Of a DNA stretch of 64,000 bases, positions 33,095 through 43,068 are shown one piece after another. Location of the stretch: the NCBI GenBank assembly GCA_010671905.1, contig JAAHII010000001.1, positions 806,001-870,000 on the forward strand, written 5' to 3'. Position numbers and translations under genes: made by a program. The number at the start of each line of letters is the position of its first letter. Within the stretch, counting starts at the first letter, position 1. This DNA is from Leptolyngbya sp. SIOISBB (lineage in GTDB: Bacteria; Cyanobacteriota; Cyanobacteriia; Phormidesmidales; Phormidesmidaceae). The notes beneath the pieces are model-generated. The model was not told where the DNA came from. It worked only from the letters and a program-made list of their open reading frames with translations, and made no database searches.

Positions 33095-34351
33095 TTAGGT
33101 GAAAGAATAGCCAAATTTCCCAAAATTGGTCAGCAAGGCAATGTTCATGTGTTCTAGCGTGCCAACCAACCAGGGCACCTCTTTACACATGTGCTTTTCG
33201 TGGTAATTGAACAGCACCGTCATCCGGTTTTCGAGCCAGGGTTTGACGGCCGAGCAGAACAAGACAACTCGCAACAACAACCCTACTGTCAAGGTATGGC
33301 CAGCGTCATTTAGGAGCTGCCAGAAGCGGCGAAAAACGGGCTGCTGACGACCTTGCACCACCAAAAAATTCAGCAATTTCTGGCAAGTCGTGATCACAAT
33401 AAATTCCGTTAACCGCTGACCATCAAAGTCGTTTAGGGTATCGCGGAGATACTGACGCAACGCTCGGCCAAAGTGATTATTCACATAGCGAGGATCGGCA
33501 TCTGCCAACGGCGACAATAAATATTCCAAAAACTCTTCCTTAAAGTCTCGGAAAGAGCGCACAGTCTTACTATAAGTTTGGAACATTTGGGCCAAATCAC
33601 GATGGCTACGGTTGCCCTCAACCTTACCAGTGTAGTAATCGAGCGCCTGAGATAACTCCTCTGATGAGAGTTGCGTCGGATTTTGAACCGTCTTTGAACC
33701 GCCCCGCTTTTGTTGATCACAGTAACGAGCGAGTTGCACACCTAACTTAGCTTCCGCCTCTTGACGCAACTTACCAACCTGGCTTTTCTGATGTTGGTCA
33801 CTATCCTTGGTCAGCAAACTACTGTCATATAAAAAGGGATACCGCTTCAACTGCTTGCCCACAGGCTGATCATCCAGAGGCAGAACAGCGTCTTCAGATT
33901 GATCATCGATTAGATTCGCAAACCGCCTCAGAGCCGCATATTGATCTGTTTGGGCAAATAGCCGACTAAGCTTGCGAATTGTCTGGGTCTCAGCAGTAGA
34001 TGCCGGTGCTGTCGGAATTTGCTCAAACAACTGCACCAGCGCCGGTACCGCCCAATGACTGCGGGGATCCGTTGACCAAGGATTCGCTAATGTATAGCTA
34101 CAACGGTTAAGCGTATATTTGAACTCTCGCTCAGCATGAGGACGATGAGCGAGCTCTACTAAAGTGTCCCAAATCGTCTCATCAGGGAAGTAATCCGCCT
34201 GGATAAAGAGCTGATGAAAATGCTGTAAGACCTGATCGGCATCTTGCTGCTGACGGCAATAGCGCAAGAAGTCGTAGAGACGATTTTCAAGATCGGCATT
34301 GGAGGCAGTCTGGTGACTAGACCAAGACTCGTAAGAATCCATAGGGCTCAT
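33095..34351 (-). CDS. Conserved cyanobacterial protein upstream of a neighbouring cpcG, unknown function
   Basis: The 418-residue soluble protein is mostly helical, with no signal peptide or membrane helix. The C-terminal half (about 240-418) is best conserved in character: FRDFKEEFLEYLLSPLAD, NNHFGRALRQYLRDTL and a tail GTLEHMNIALLTNFGKFGYSF. I recall similar uncharacterised proteins in many cyanobacteria but can give no name. It lies downstream of cpcG on the same strand, beyond a terminator, so it is probably transcribed on its own. A link to phycobilisomes is only positional. Confidence 0.65.
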   Translation of the reverse strand: MSPMDSYESWSSHQTASNADLENRLYDFLRYCRQQQDADQVLQHFHQLFIQADYFPDETIWDTLVELAHRPHAEREFKYTLNRCSYTLANPWSTDPRSHWAVPALVQLFEQIPTAPASTAETQTIRKLSRLFAQTDQYAALRRFANLIDDQSEDAVLPLDDQPVGKQLKRYPFLYDSSLLTKDSDQHQKSQVGKLRQEAEAKLGVQLARYCDQQKRGGSKTVQNPTQLSSEELSQALDYYTGKVEGNRSHRDLAQMFQTYSKTVRSFRDFKEEFLEYLLSPLADADPRYVNNHFGRALRQYLRDTLNDFDGQRLTEFIVITTCQKLLNFLVVQGRQQPVFRRFWQLLNDAGHTLTVGLLLRVVLFCSAVKPWLENRMTVLFNYHEKHMCKEVPWLVGTLEHMNIALLTNFGKFGYSFT

Positions 34352-34571
34352 GCTGGCAGATTACCCAATTCGGCAAGGAGACAAGAACAAAATGCGGTAT
34401 TCCGGATAAATCAAATAAGCTTAATCTTAGTTGCAAATTACACGCAGTCAGTGGAATTAATCAGTAGAGAGGGACACTTTTTGAGCTGTCTCCACCCAAT
34501 CATATCCTGAAGTTTTATCCACGTCTGCCACACACCGCCAAAACGATGAAACTGTGTACCTAAGGGTAAAA

Positions 34572-34599
34572 AATCAAAAAAAAGGGGGCTAATGCCCCC
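34572..34599 (-). terminator. Rho-independent terminator of cpcG
   Basis: On the minus strand GGGGGC-ATTA-GCCCCC (34599 to 34584) is followed by eight T and then more T-rich sequence. It starts about 25 nt after the cpcG stop. This is the clearest intrinsic terminator in the window. Confidence 0.85.
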
Positions 34600-34624
34600 A
34601 TAAACGAGTTCCCTTGAAGCAAAA

Positions 34625-35380
34625 CTAAGAAGCGGTCTTACGATATGGCACTTGTGCAAGACTGATATTTGCCGTTGTAACCCGCGCAGAAACCGCTACG
34701 GGCTGAACTTTGCGTGCCATCTCCAAGAAAAGCTGGGGATTGCCCGCAGTGGGCTGTTTTTCCTGAGGAACAAACCGTTTGACCTGAGCTTGCCAGATCG
34801 ACTGAGGAAAGCCCAAAACCGAGCGATAGTACGCGTCGTAACGAGGCAGCTTCACGTTGGTTGGGATCTCACCCTCTGAACGGCTTGCCAAGAACCGACG
34901 ACGTTGATAAGGAACAGCATCAAAACCGAAGTTACTGAGATACTCTTCGCTATCCAACAATTCGTCAACGAATCCTTGAATGCCCTTGGTAGCAACCACA
35001 ATAGACCAGGCAATTTTTTCGCGCTCATTGTAAACACTGCGACCCAAAATGCGCCCAACACAGTGTTCAACAAAGCGATAGTTATTGTTCTTTTCGTAAA
35101 AACTGTTGTAGAAGGTCTTAGAAAGCAGAAGACCCCGAATAAAGTCCCGAACGGTGATCTGCCCGTTGCGTAGCTGGGACTCTAGAAAGGCTTCGCGATC
35201 CCACTTGAAGGCATGGAAGAAAATCTGGCGATAAGCTGCCTCAATCAAGGCATCCATATCTGTGGAGTCCAAAAGGTTGTCGGCGCTAAAAGCACGGGGT
35301 TGCTCATCACCAGCAGCGTCAAAACCCTCGACTCGCGGGTTTTGAGTCGAAGGGGAATAATTCAACAATGGAATCGCCAC
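34625..35380 (-). CDS. cpcG: Phycobilisome rod-core linker CpcG
   Basis: CpcG joins phycocyanin rods to the allophycocyanin core. The 251-residue protein opens [19 protein letters not shown], the standard CpcG N-terminus. The PBS-linker domain (about 30-180) contains [19 protein letters not shown] and [20 protein letters not shown] choose GTG 35380 over the longer frame to 35428. It restores the family N-terminus, and GGAG at 35389-35392 has 8-nt spacing. The C-terminus is polar, with no membrane helix, so this is the core-attaching CpcG1 type and not the photosystem I-linked CpcL. Confidence 0.93.
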   Translation of the reverse strand: MAIPLLNYSPSTQNPRVEGFDAAGDEQPRAFSADNLLDSTDMDALIEAAYRQIFFHAFKWDREAFLESQLRNGQITVRDFIRGLLLSKTFYNSFYEKNNNYRFVEHCVGRILGRSVYNEREKIAWSIVVATKGIQGFVDELLDSEEYLSNFGFDAVPYQRRRFLASRSEGEIPTNVKLPRYDAYYRSVLGFPQSIWQAQVKRFVPQEKQPTAGNPQLFLEMARKVQPVAVSARVTTANISLAQVPYRKTAS

Positions 35381-35606
35381 GTCTGAATCTCCGAATAACT
35401 GAGAATTATTTACAATCGTTAGCACCAATCATAGAGGATGGTGGCAAATCACCCAGGCAATCCTGAGTAAATTATCACAGAGCTTAACATTCGCTCAATC
35501 CTAGGCAGAGCAGTGTTTTCAAGGTCTTGACAAGACTTTTTGTGAAGCTCAAAGTTGGCATTCTTTGAGGCTGGATATCTAATGTTCAGATTTCGGTAAT
35601 GTTTCT

Positions 35607-36209
35607 TTACCAACCCAGGGCGGAATACTGAGCAGCCGGAATCACGAGCTCATCAAGTGTGCTGGCTGACTCTTTAACAGCAGCTTCAGGCTCGCCATCG
35701 AGGCGCGTTTCAAAGCAAAAAGAAGCGGTATTAGACAAGCCAATGACGGTACTGGTGCGAATGCGGGTCGTAGCGTCAATAAACGAAAACCGCTCGACAG
35801 AACTCATGGTGGAATAATCGGTCGTGAGGACTAAGCCATCCTGTTCGTCCACCCAATAGCGACCCACAACGGGAGCTGTTTCAGCGTAGCCTTGCTCGCG
35901 CAAGAGCTGCCCAATATTAGGATCATCGCCATCCGGGACCAGCACCAAAATGGTTGCCCCGGTCTGAGTTTGGCCTTCTTCGTCCCACTGCATAGAGCCT
36001 TGCCAACTGACAGCAGCGCCCCCGATCGCTCGAGCTGGATCAACATTATGCATCTGGCAAATCTCAGTGACTTTCGGATCAGCGGCATCAAGCACAGAAG
36101 CAGTGATTTCGAGTTGTCCGAGTTCGGTGCGGCGCATGGCCAGATGGTGAGTGGTGCGCTGGGAAAGCCAGCGACCCTCAGTCATCCGAAAGAAATCCAT
36201 CGCTTCCAT
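35607..36209 (-). CDS. cpcS: CpcS/CpeS-type phycobilin lyase
   Basis: Lipocalin-fold lyases of this family attach phycocyanobilin or phycoerythrobilin to Cys-84 of phycobiliproteins. The 200-residue protein has the family start MDFFRMTEGRWLSQRTTHHL and alternating beta strands, with VGRYWVDEQDGLVLTTDY and SSVERFSFID. It lies about 230 nt upstream of cpcG on the same strand, a sensible pairing for phycobilisome assembly. CpcS and CpeS subtypes cannot be separated with confidence here. Start is ATG 36209 or ATG 36200. Confidence 0.82.
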   Translation of the reverse strand: MEAMDFFRMTEGRWLSQRTTHHLAMRRTELGQLEITASVLDAADPKVTEICQMHNVDPARAIGGAAVSWQGSMQWDEEGQTQTGATILVLVPDGDDPNIGQLLREQGYAETAPVVGRYWVDEQDGLVLTTDYSTMSSVERFSFIDATTRIRTSTVIGLSNTASFCFETRLDGEPEAAVKESASTLDELVIPAAQYSALGW

Positions 36210-36293
36210 AACTTAATCCGTGGTTAATAACACTCATTTCAGGGCGGTATCGATATTGTAAAGGGGAGCGTGTGAAGAGGTGACAGAATCTTG

Positions 36294-38189
36294 GTGAATT
36301 TCCGTCTCGCAAAGCGACTGATATCGCCTCGTAACTGGATTGTTTGGAGCCTGTTGGGATGCCTTATGGTGCTGAGCTGTTGGGCGATCGCGCTCCCCGC
36401 CACGGCTCAGAATGAGGAAGTGACGCCCCCGCCCACCGAGGCCCCTAACGAGCCACCAGTAACCGAGCCCGCCCCCATCCTGGCACCCAACCCGCAAAAT
36501 CCAGTTATTAATCCCTTCCAAAATTGGACTCCCTCGGAAGTTCAGTCGATTTTTGCCGATAGCGATGAACTCGATCATGCCGCTATTCATTTAGATGGGC
36601 GCACACTCTTCGAGGTCGCGGCCCCACTCAATGATGAAGAGACCCTGAGCGCGGCTGAGCGGGCGACCACGATTGAAACCGAGTTGGAGCAGATTGCCGC
36701 AGAGTTTTTGCAGTCTGGCAATCCAGAAGTCCTGAATGTGTATTCCGAAATCGATATCGAGAGCAATCAGCCTGTCATTTATGTCAATGGTCAGATGCTG
36801 ATGACGGTGACCTATCTCGATGCGCGAATTAACGGTGCGAATAGCTTGACGTTACGCGCCCGGCAAATTGTTGATGATGTCGAAACCGCCCTGATTCGAT
36901 ATTACGAAGAGCGACAACCGGCGTTTTTGTGGCAGCAGGTCCGTTGGACACTCGCCACCTTGCTGATCACCCTGCTGGCTAGTTTTGCTATTAGCCACTT
37001 TTCTCACCAGATCAGTGCCCGCCGTCGCCGCTTAAAAGAACTTCCTTCCCCACCATCCCCATCGCCCGGCACGGAGTCAGTACAGCCAGCCGATGCGCCC
37101 AATGTCACGCGGCTGCGAACAACGTTACTGACCAAGCAGCAAATCAACAGTCTCGGCATTATCAGGGAATTGCTTCAGGTTTTGCAGGTCGTACTGTGGG
37201 CTGGCAGTGGTTTGTTGCTACTCGGTTTTTTCCCCCAGACGCGCTGGCTGCAACCCCTCGTGATTGATTTGATGCGGTTACCGGTCCGACTCATCGTCGC
37301 TGGTTTGGCCGCCTATGGCTTGATTCAACTCGCTAGCCTGTGGATCGATCGCCTGTTTCTGATGTTTCAAGGAGGGACTGGCACACATCTGGCGCGATCG
37401 CAGCGCTTAGTGTTGCGCTTATCAACCTTTTCTCAGGTGATCAAAGGGGTCGTTGCCGTGGTGATTGTGGGCATTACCATCCTAGTGGTGTTGAGCTGGC
37501 TGGGAGTCCGCGTTGCCCCTCTCATCGCCGGTGCTGGCTTAATTGGTTTTGCAATCTCGTTTGCGTCTCAGAGTTTGATTAAAGACATCATCAATGGATT
37601 TTTGGTGTTGGTGGAAGACCAGTATGGCGTCGGCGATGTGATCACCGTCGGCACGATGTCTGGCTTCGTGGAGACAATGAACCTCCGGATCACGCAGTTG
37701 AGAGCGACCGATGGTCAATTAATTACCATTCCCAACAGCCAAATCACAATTGTGCAAAATCTGTCTAAGGAGTGGTCGCGGGTCGACTTTATGATCCCGA
37801 TTGGGTTGACCGCCAACATCAACCAAGCGTTGAAACTCGTAGAGGATGAGGCCAATGCGATGCGGCGGGATGCCATTTGGGGGGCACTGATTTTGGAACC
37901 GCCCCTGTTACTCGGCGTCGATGATCTCACCCATGCGGGAGCCACCATTCGGATTTGGATTAAAACCCAACCATTGAAGCAATGGGATGTCGCCCGAGAA
38001 TATCGTCGCCGCTTGAAAATCGCCTTCGACACCGCCCAGATTCCGCTGGGGGTGCCTCAGCAAGTTGTACAGTTGTCAGGACCGCATGCCCCCAGCCGCA
38101 CCCTCTTGAATGGACAGGGCACCCCTGAATCGAGCCCCTACAGCACCCCGATAGAGGATAGCTCGATCAACCTGACACCCGATGCTTAA
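36294..38189 (+). CDS. MscS-family mechanosensitive channel with extracytoplasmic domain
   Basis: The 631-residue protein has a signal or first helix (about 14-36), a Pro-rich then soluble extracytoplasmic region (about 40-215), and five further helices (about 220-420). The MscS pore helix and beta domain follow: LIGFAISFASQSLIKDIING, GVGDVITVGTMSGFVETMN and RATDGQLITIPNSQI. It should act as a small-conductance osmotic release valve. GTG 36294 follows a GAGGTGA motif; a TTG at 36291 is in frame. It diverges from cpcS and is followed 27 nt later by an alpha/beta hydrolase, likely in one operon. Confidence 0.88.
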   Translation: MNFRLAKRLISPRNWIVWSLLGCLMVLSCWAIALPATAQNEEVTPPPTEAPNEPPVTEPAPILAPNPQNPVINPFQNWTPSEVQSIFADSDELDHAAIHLDGRTLFEVAAPLNDEETLSAAERATTIETELEQIAAEFLQSGNPEVLNVYSEIDIESNQPVIYVNGQMLMTVTYLDARINGANSLTLRARQIVDDVETALIRYYEERQPAFLWQQVRWTLATLLITLLASFAISHFSHQISARRRRLKELPSPPSPSPGTESVQPADAPNVTRLRTTLLTKQQINSLGIIRELLQVLQVVLWAGSGLLLLGFFPQTRWLQPLVIDLMRLPVRLIVAGLAAYGLIQLASLWIDRLFLMFQGGTGTHLARSQRLVLRLSTFSQVIKGVVAVVIVGITILVVLSWLGVRVAPLIAGAGLIGFAISFASQSLIKDIINGFLVLVEDQYGVGDVITVGTMSGFVETMNLRITQLRATDGQLITIPNSQITIVQNLSKEWSRVDFMIPIGLTANINQALKLVEDEANAMRRDAIWGALILEPPLLLGVDDLTHAGATIRIWIKTQPLKQWDVAREYRRRLKIAFDTAQIPLGVPQQVVQLSGPHAPSRTLLNGQGTPESSPYSTPIEDSSINLTPDA

Positions 38190-38216
38190 TCAGCCGCGAT
38201 CGCCCAGGTAACCATC

Positions 38217-39146
38217 ATGACTTTATCGACACATCATTCAACAAAGCCGGCGATCGCCCAAGCACGCTACTGGTACTGGCGCGGTTGGCGCATTCGTTAT
38301 CAGGTCATACCTGCGGTTAAGCCCCAGGCCGATTTGCCGCCGCTCTTGCTACTGCATGGTTTTGGGGCGAGCTTGGAACAATGGCGCGACAATGTGGCTG
38401 ACTTGGCCCAGCATCGGACTGTTTACACGATTGATTTGTTAGGCTTTGGCGACTCTCAAAAAGCCGCCACGATCTTTAATGTAGATCTGTGGAGCGATCA
38501 AATCCATGACTTTTGGCAAACTTGGATTGGCCAACCGATAACTCTGATCGGCCATTCTCTCGGGGCGCTTGTGGCATTAAACACCGCCGTGAGCACACCG
38601 ATAGTCGTGGATCGCTTAATCTTATTAACGCTACCCGCTGCCCGTGAGGAGTTGCTATCAGGATGGATGGAGACTCTGTCTCGCGGGGCAGAACGCTGGT
38701 TTTCAACGCCGCTCTTGATCCGCTCAATTTTTCAAATTTTTCGTCGTCCGGGCGTCATTCGTGCCGCGTTGAGGAGTATTTATCAGCGCCGCGATCGCGT
38801 TGATGAGGAACTTGTACGCCAGTTTGTCACCCCGACAGCCGACCGAGGGGCCGCCCGTACCCTGTGTTATCTGGTGCGATCGCGAACAGAAATTCAGTTC
38901 ACCCCAGAGACTAAAAAACTTGTGCCCCAACTGACGATGCCCACCCTGTTGCTGTGGGGGCAGGCTGATCAAGTGATTCCGTTAGCTTGGGGCCAGCAAA
39001 TCGCTCCGTCAAGTCCGCTACTGACCTTGCAGGTCATCCCAAAGTTAGGTCACTGCGCCTATGACGAAGAACCGATGTTCATCAATCAGCAAATCTTGAC
39101 CTGGCTAGACACGCCGCCCAAATCGGCCAACGCTGAGGCGGGGTAA
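38217..39146 (+). CDS. Alpha/beta fold hydrolase
   Basis: The 309-residue enzyme has the oxyanion HGFG (47-50), the nucleophile elbow GHSLG with S114, an acid in WGQADQVIP and the catalytic His in KLGHCAYDEEP. The substrate is unknown; the closest general class is the epoxide hydrolase/haloperoxidase-like group found in cyanobacteria and plastids. ATG 38217 lies 27 nt after the MscS gene, so co-transcription is likely. Confidence 0.85.
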   Translation: MTLSTHHSTKPAIAQARYWYWRGWRIRYQVIPAVKPQADLPPLLLLHGFGASLEQWRDNVADLAQHRTVYTIDLLGFGDSQKAATIFNVDLWSDQIHDFWQTWIGQPITLIGHSLGALVALNTAVSTPIVVDRLILLTLPAAREELLSGWMETLSRGAERWFSTPLLIRSIFQIFRRPGVIRAALRSIYQRRDRVDEELVRQFVTPTADRGAARTLCYLVRSRTEIQFTPETKKLVPQLTMPTLLLWGQADQVIPLAWGQQIAPSSPLLTLQVIPKLGHCAYDEEPMFINQQILTWLDTPPKSANAEAG

Positions 39147-39182
39147 GTCAGTTGACGTCAACATCGCTATCCTGACTAGGGC

Positions 39183-40314
39183 TCAAAAGTTGCGGTGGGG
39201 TGAAGCCGAACTGGTAGTCATCGAAAAACCGGTGTTAGGAAAAGCCTGGGCATTGCTTTTGTGATGACGGGTGCGCCAGCGTCTAATTGCGATCGCCTGC
39301 CGCTGAATAGGCGTTAAGTAACCGTCAATCGCGGATGGTTCGGTATCTTCAACCACAGATACTTGGGGCGCTTTGGGCTGATAGCTTAGACCTGGAGACA
39401 AATCATCCAAATGCTCTTCCAACAACAGTGCCCGCATGACTTGTTCTACCGAGGTGTAGCGATCGACGACATCAGGGCACAACATTTTGGTCAAGATCGA
39501 GGCAAAGTGATCGCTGACGCTCGCTAAGTGCCGCCACAAAATCGCGCCAGTTTTAGGATCAGAGTCAAATTCGACGGGGGTTTTGCCCGTGAGTAAAAAG
39601 AGGCAGGTCATGCCCAAGGCATAGATATCGCTGGCATAGGTGGGTCGCAAGGCCTGTTGTTCGGGGGGCGCAAACCCTGGGGTGCCCACAAATTGGGTAA
39701 TCGGAATGTGATAGCCCCCCTCGCCTAATTCTCCTAGGCACTCACGCACTGCCCCCAAAATCAATGAGTACCAAACGGCCATCGTCACCACAACGAATGA
39801 TATTGGGGGGTTTGATATCCCGGTGAATAATCTTGCAGCGGTGGATAAATTTAACCACGGGCAAAATTTCGCTCAGAAACTGTTTGACTTCGCGTTCCCC
39901 TTGGGGGCCAGCACGGCGCACTTCCCGAGTCAGCACCTGCCCAGGAACGTATTCCTGCACCAGGTAAAAGCCATCGTTAATGGTGAAATAGTCCAACAAT
40001 CGAGGAATTTGGGAATGACTCCCGACTTTAGCCATCACCTTGGCTTCCTTACGAAACCGGCGCTTGGCTCGCTCTAGCGATAGTGGGTTGCTGACCTTGG
40101 GGCAGAGCTGCTTGATAACACAGGGCGGACTGCCTGGAATGCCGCCATCTTGAGCCAGATAAGTTACCCCAAAACCCCCAGACGCTAGCACTTTAACAAT
40201 GCGATAACGTTCCCGAAACATATGTCCCGGCTGGTGGAGGTGACGACGGCGAGATTGGCGATTACTCGCGTCCCGATAGTCCGATAGTTTGAGAGGAGAA
40301 TCCTGGATGGTCAT
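39183..40314 (-). pseudogene. Ser/Thr protein kinase split by one extra base
   Basis: Two frames, 39742-40314 and 39183-39791, join into one Hanks-type kinase of about 375 residues. The first holds the Gly loop (LASGGFGVTYL), the Lys of CVIKQL, HRDIKPPNI and IDFG. The second continues with REC...VGTPGFAPPEQ, SDIYALGMTCLFLLTG and the C-lobe. The break falls exactly after DFG, at a run of five C (39752-39756, G on the coding strand). Removing one base restores IDFGAVREC. It is either a sequencing or assembly error or a real inactivation; unbroken homology on both sides argues for a recent event. It lies 50 nt downstream of the histidine kinase. Confidence 0.85.
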
Positions 40315-40364
40315 CGGAGTAGAAAAGGTGACTAAGCAATCTCAGCAAGCAGACCCTTCACAGG

Positions 40365-41510
40365 TTACACGGTTTTTTCGTGAAGTGGGGAAGGAGTGAC
40401 GGTAGGATGCGTAGCGGCGGCAGTCGGTAAGCAAAACCGGAAGATACTGCCCTGACCAGGGGTACTTTCCACTTCAATATGCCCAGCATGAAGTTCGATC
40501 AAACGACGACAAATCGTGAGGCCGATTCCCGTGCCACCAGAGGTGCGATCGCGGGAGCGATCGGCTCGCCAGAAGCGATCAAACACGTGAGGTATATCCT
40601 CGGTAGCAATGCCGGGGCCGGTATCTTCGACCGCCACCCAAATCTGGCTGGCTTTACTCCAAGCTTTGACCCGGACCGTTCCCTGTTCAGTATGACGTAG
40701 AGCATTACTTAAAAGATTCACCATGACCTGTTCAATTCTTTCGGCATCGGCCTGCGCCAGGGGTAACGCGTTCGGCAAATCAAGCTGAATCTGCACGGGC
40801 GCATCAGGTAGTTGTTGATCAACAAACCGCTGCACCACATAGCGCAATAAATCGGCGATATCCGTTGGTTGGGGGGCGATCGGCAAATAGCCAGACTCTA
40901 GCTGTGATAACTCTTGCAAATCATTGACGAGTCGCTGTAGTCGTTGAGTTTCTCGCGACAACCGTTCGTACACTGCTGGTTCGGCCGCGATCGTGCCATC
41001 AGCCATCCCTTCTAAATAGCCCTTGAGAATGGTCAGGGGGGTGCGAAGTTCGTGGGACAAGTCGCTGACAAGATCGCGGCGGCGCTGCTCCACACTTTGG
41101 ATATCCGCCGCCATGTGGTTGACGCTGTTGGCCAGTTGGTTCAGTTCCAGAAGTTCGTACTCCGGTAACCGCCGATCCAAATCACCGGCGGCAAAAGCAC
41201 CAGTGATTTCTTCCATTTCCAATAACGGTTCAATGATGCGTCGTGACAGCCAGTAGCTGAGGGAACTGGCTGAAATGCCTCCCAGTAAGGCAGCCCACAA
41301 TGTGCCTCGACCCCAGGCAAATTGAAACACGTCGACGAGTTGTCCCTGAATCTGAGCAGCCCGAAAGCTACTCCCTTCAATCCGGCGCAGGCGCAGCACA
41401 AATAGGCGAGGAGTGTACAACCAACCGACAATTGTCAAGGTCAGCATCCCGATCGCAAGGACGGTCAGATGAGCCCGAAACAGGCGGCTGCGCAATCTGG
41501 GTTTACTCAT
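40365..41510 (-). CDS. Sensor histidine kinase, BaeS-like
   Basis: The 381-residue protein has two helices (about 12-32 and 65-85) around a short external loop. A HAMP domain (about 88-140) follows, then HisKA with the phospho-acceptor in DLVSDLSHELRTPLTIL, and a HATPase domain with N box (NLLSNALRHTEQ), G1 (VEDTGPGI), F (IPHVFDRFWR) and G2 (GTGIGLTIC). The response-regulator gene overlaps its start by 4 nt (ATGA), so they form a coupled two-component operon. The signal is unknown. Confidence 0.92.
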   Translation of the reverse strand: MSKPRLRSRLFRAHLTVLAIGMLTLTIVGWLYTPRLFVLRLRRIEGSSFRAAQIQGQLVDVFQFAWGRGTLWAALLGGISASSLSYWLSRRIIEPLLEMEEITGAFAAGDLDRRLPEYELLELNQLANSVNHMAADIQSVEQRRRDLVSDLSHELRTPLTILKGYLEGMADGTIAAEPAVYERLSRETQRLQRLVNDLQELSQLESGYLPIAPQPTDIADLLRYVVQRFVDQQLPDAPVQIQLDLPNALPLAQADAERIEQVMVNLLSNALRHTEQGTVRVKAWSKASQIWVAVEDTGPGIATEDIPHVFDRFWRADRSRDRTSGGTGIGLTICRRLIELHAGHIEVESTPGQGSIFRFCLPTAAATHPTVTPSPLHEKTV

Positions 41511-42221
41511 ACGGTATCGGCTTCATCTTCAAACTTATAGCCCACTCCAATCACCGTTTTGATAAAAGTCGGTTGCGCTAAATCCGGTTCCACCTTCTTG
41601 CGGAGGCGGGCCACATGGGCATCGACAATACGTTCATCCCCAAAGAAATCATCGCCCCACAGCTTCTCAATGAGTTGCGGGCGGGTCCACACGCGACCGG
41701 GATAGCTGACAAAAGTCGCCAGTAGGTCAAATTCCAACGTGGTCAGGGAGAGCGGTTCAGGATCACTGCCGGGCTGCGATCGCAGCGCCTCCCGCTGTTG
41801 CGGATCAATCTGAAAATGAGGGCTTTGCAACTGGGGGGATCGGCCTCCTTGGCGTAGACTGCGGCGTAGCAGCGCCCGCACTCGCGCCACCAACTCACGG
41901 GGACTAAAAGGTTTGACTAAATAATCATCGGCCCCAGTGGAGAGCCCAATAATGCGATCGAGTTCTTCCCCTTTGGCAGTCACCATAAGGGATGTAGGGA
42001 TCTTTATCGCCGGGTTTCTGACGAATTTGAGCGCAGACTTCTAACCCGTCTAGCCCTGGCAGCATCAAATCCAGCACCACCACATCTGGCTGCAGGGTTT
42101 GCGCCATTTGTACCGCCTGGGTGCCATGGTGACAAAGATGCACAGTGAAACCTTCTTTTTCTAAATAGAGCTGGATCAAATGAGCAATTTCTTGTTCATC
42201 TTCAACAACCAGAACATCCAT
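41507..42221 (-). pseudogene. OmpR-family response regulator split by one extra base
   Basis: The frames 41925-42221 and 41507-41986 together form one 237-residue regulator. The receiver domain has acidic VVEDEQEI and the phospho-Asp in VVVLDLMLPGLDGLEV. The second part begins at VTAKGEELDRIIGL and has Lys in YLVKPFSPREL, followed by a winged-helix DNA-binding domain (RIVDAHVARLRKKVE). The break is at ATCCCTT on the coding strand (plus-strand GGG at 41988-41990); dropping one C restores DPYILMVTAKG. As with the kinase gene nearby, this may be an assembly artefact. It pairs with the histidine kinase. Confidence 0.85.
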
Positions 42222-42342
42222 AAAGTCACTCCAGCAGGGACGGAGGCCACCCGGAAGGCCTATTTGAGCTGTCTACTCATCGACGATAACGGCTCAATTC
42301 TAGCCCTATGCTAAAGGGCAGATGTGAATCTGTGGACTGCCC

Positions 42343-42930
42343 ATGCCCAAACTGCCGCCCAAAGACTATGTGGAATCGGTCGATTGGCCGCAGACGGTAA
42401 CCCTCCAGCCGATTGGCTGGGTGCGATCGCCTTACACCGAGCGACACGGTACGCCTCGGCAGTCACAACTCTCGACCACCCCAGCGGACTATGAACCCGC
42501 GATCGCCCGGATTGAATTATTTTCAGACGTGGTGCCCGCGATCGCCCTCAAAGATTTAGAGGACTTTGACTACCTTTGGGTGATCGCCTGGCTACATCTC
42601 AATCAACATTGGAATCCGACCGTGATGCCGCCTCGGGGACCTCGGGTGCGGCGGGGCACGCTGGCAACACGGGCCCCCCACCGTCCCAACCCCATTGGTC
42701 TCAGTGCCACCCGCATTCGGCAAATTGAGGGCACGGTGATTCACGTTGAAGGCATTGATTTTTTGGATCGCACCCCCGTTTTGGATATCAAGCCCTATGT
42801 ACCCTACTGTGATGCTTGGCCGCAGGCCAAAGCGGGTTATGTGGATGCAGCCGAAGCGGCGATCACGGCGGAAACGGATATTTTTGGCCAAGCGGGACAT
42901 CCCTTTCGTCAAGGGCCATCCTCCTCCTAG
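42343..42930 (+). CDS. trmO: TrmO, tRNA (N6-threonylcarbamoyladenosine-37) methyltransferase
   Basis: TrmO (TsaA/YaeB family) methylates N6-threonylcarbamoyladenosine at position 37 of tRNAThr using SAM. The 195-residue protein shows the family motifs LQPIGWVRSPYTERHGTPRQ, FDYLWVIAWLHLN and RAPHRPNPIGLSATRI, then DFLDRTPVLDIKPYVPYCD. It is the short form lacking the extended C-terminal domain of some bacteria. It diverges from the response-regulator operon. Confidence 0.92.
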   Translation: MPKLPPKDYVESVDWPQTVTLQPIGWVRSPYTERHGTPRQSQLSTTPADYEPAIARIELFSDVVPAIALKDLEDFDYLWVIAWLHLNQHWNPTVMPPRGPRVRRGTLATRAPHRPNPIGLSATRIRQIEGTVIHVEGIDFLDRTPVLDIKPYVPYCDAWPQAKAGYVDAAEAAITAETDIFGQAGHPFRQGPSSS

Positions 42931-43068
42931 GAGGGAACATTCGCCGATGCGCGGTTGACGTCTCTTGGCCAAGCTTGATCAAGAATGTTACGCCCTGAGA
43001 GGGGTGATTCTCACGATGGAAATTTCACGTTAAGGTAGCGATGTAACTTTTACACACTGACCCGATCT

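Noticed and set aside
34625-35428. Longer cpcG reading frame starting at 35428
   Set aside because: The extra 16 residues are not found at CpcG N-termini, and the internal GTG 35380 has a good Shine-Dalgarno at 35389-35392.
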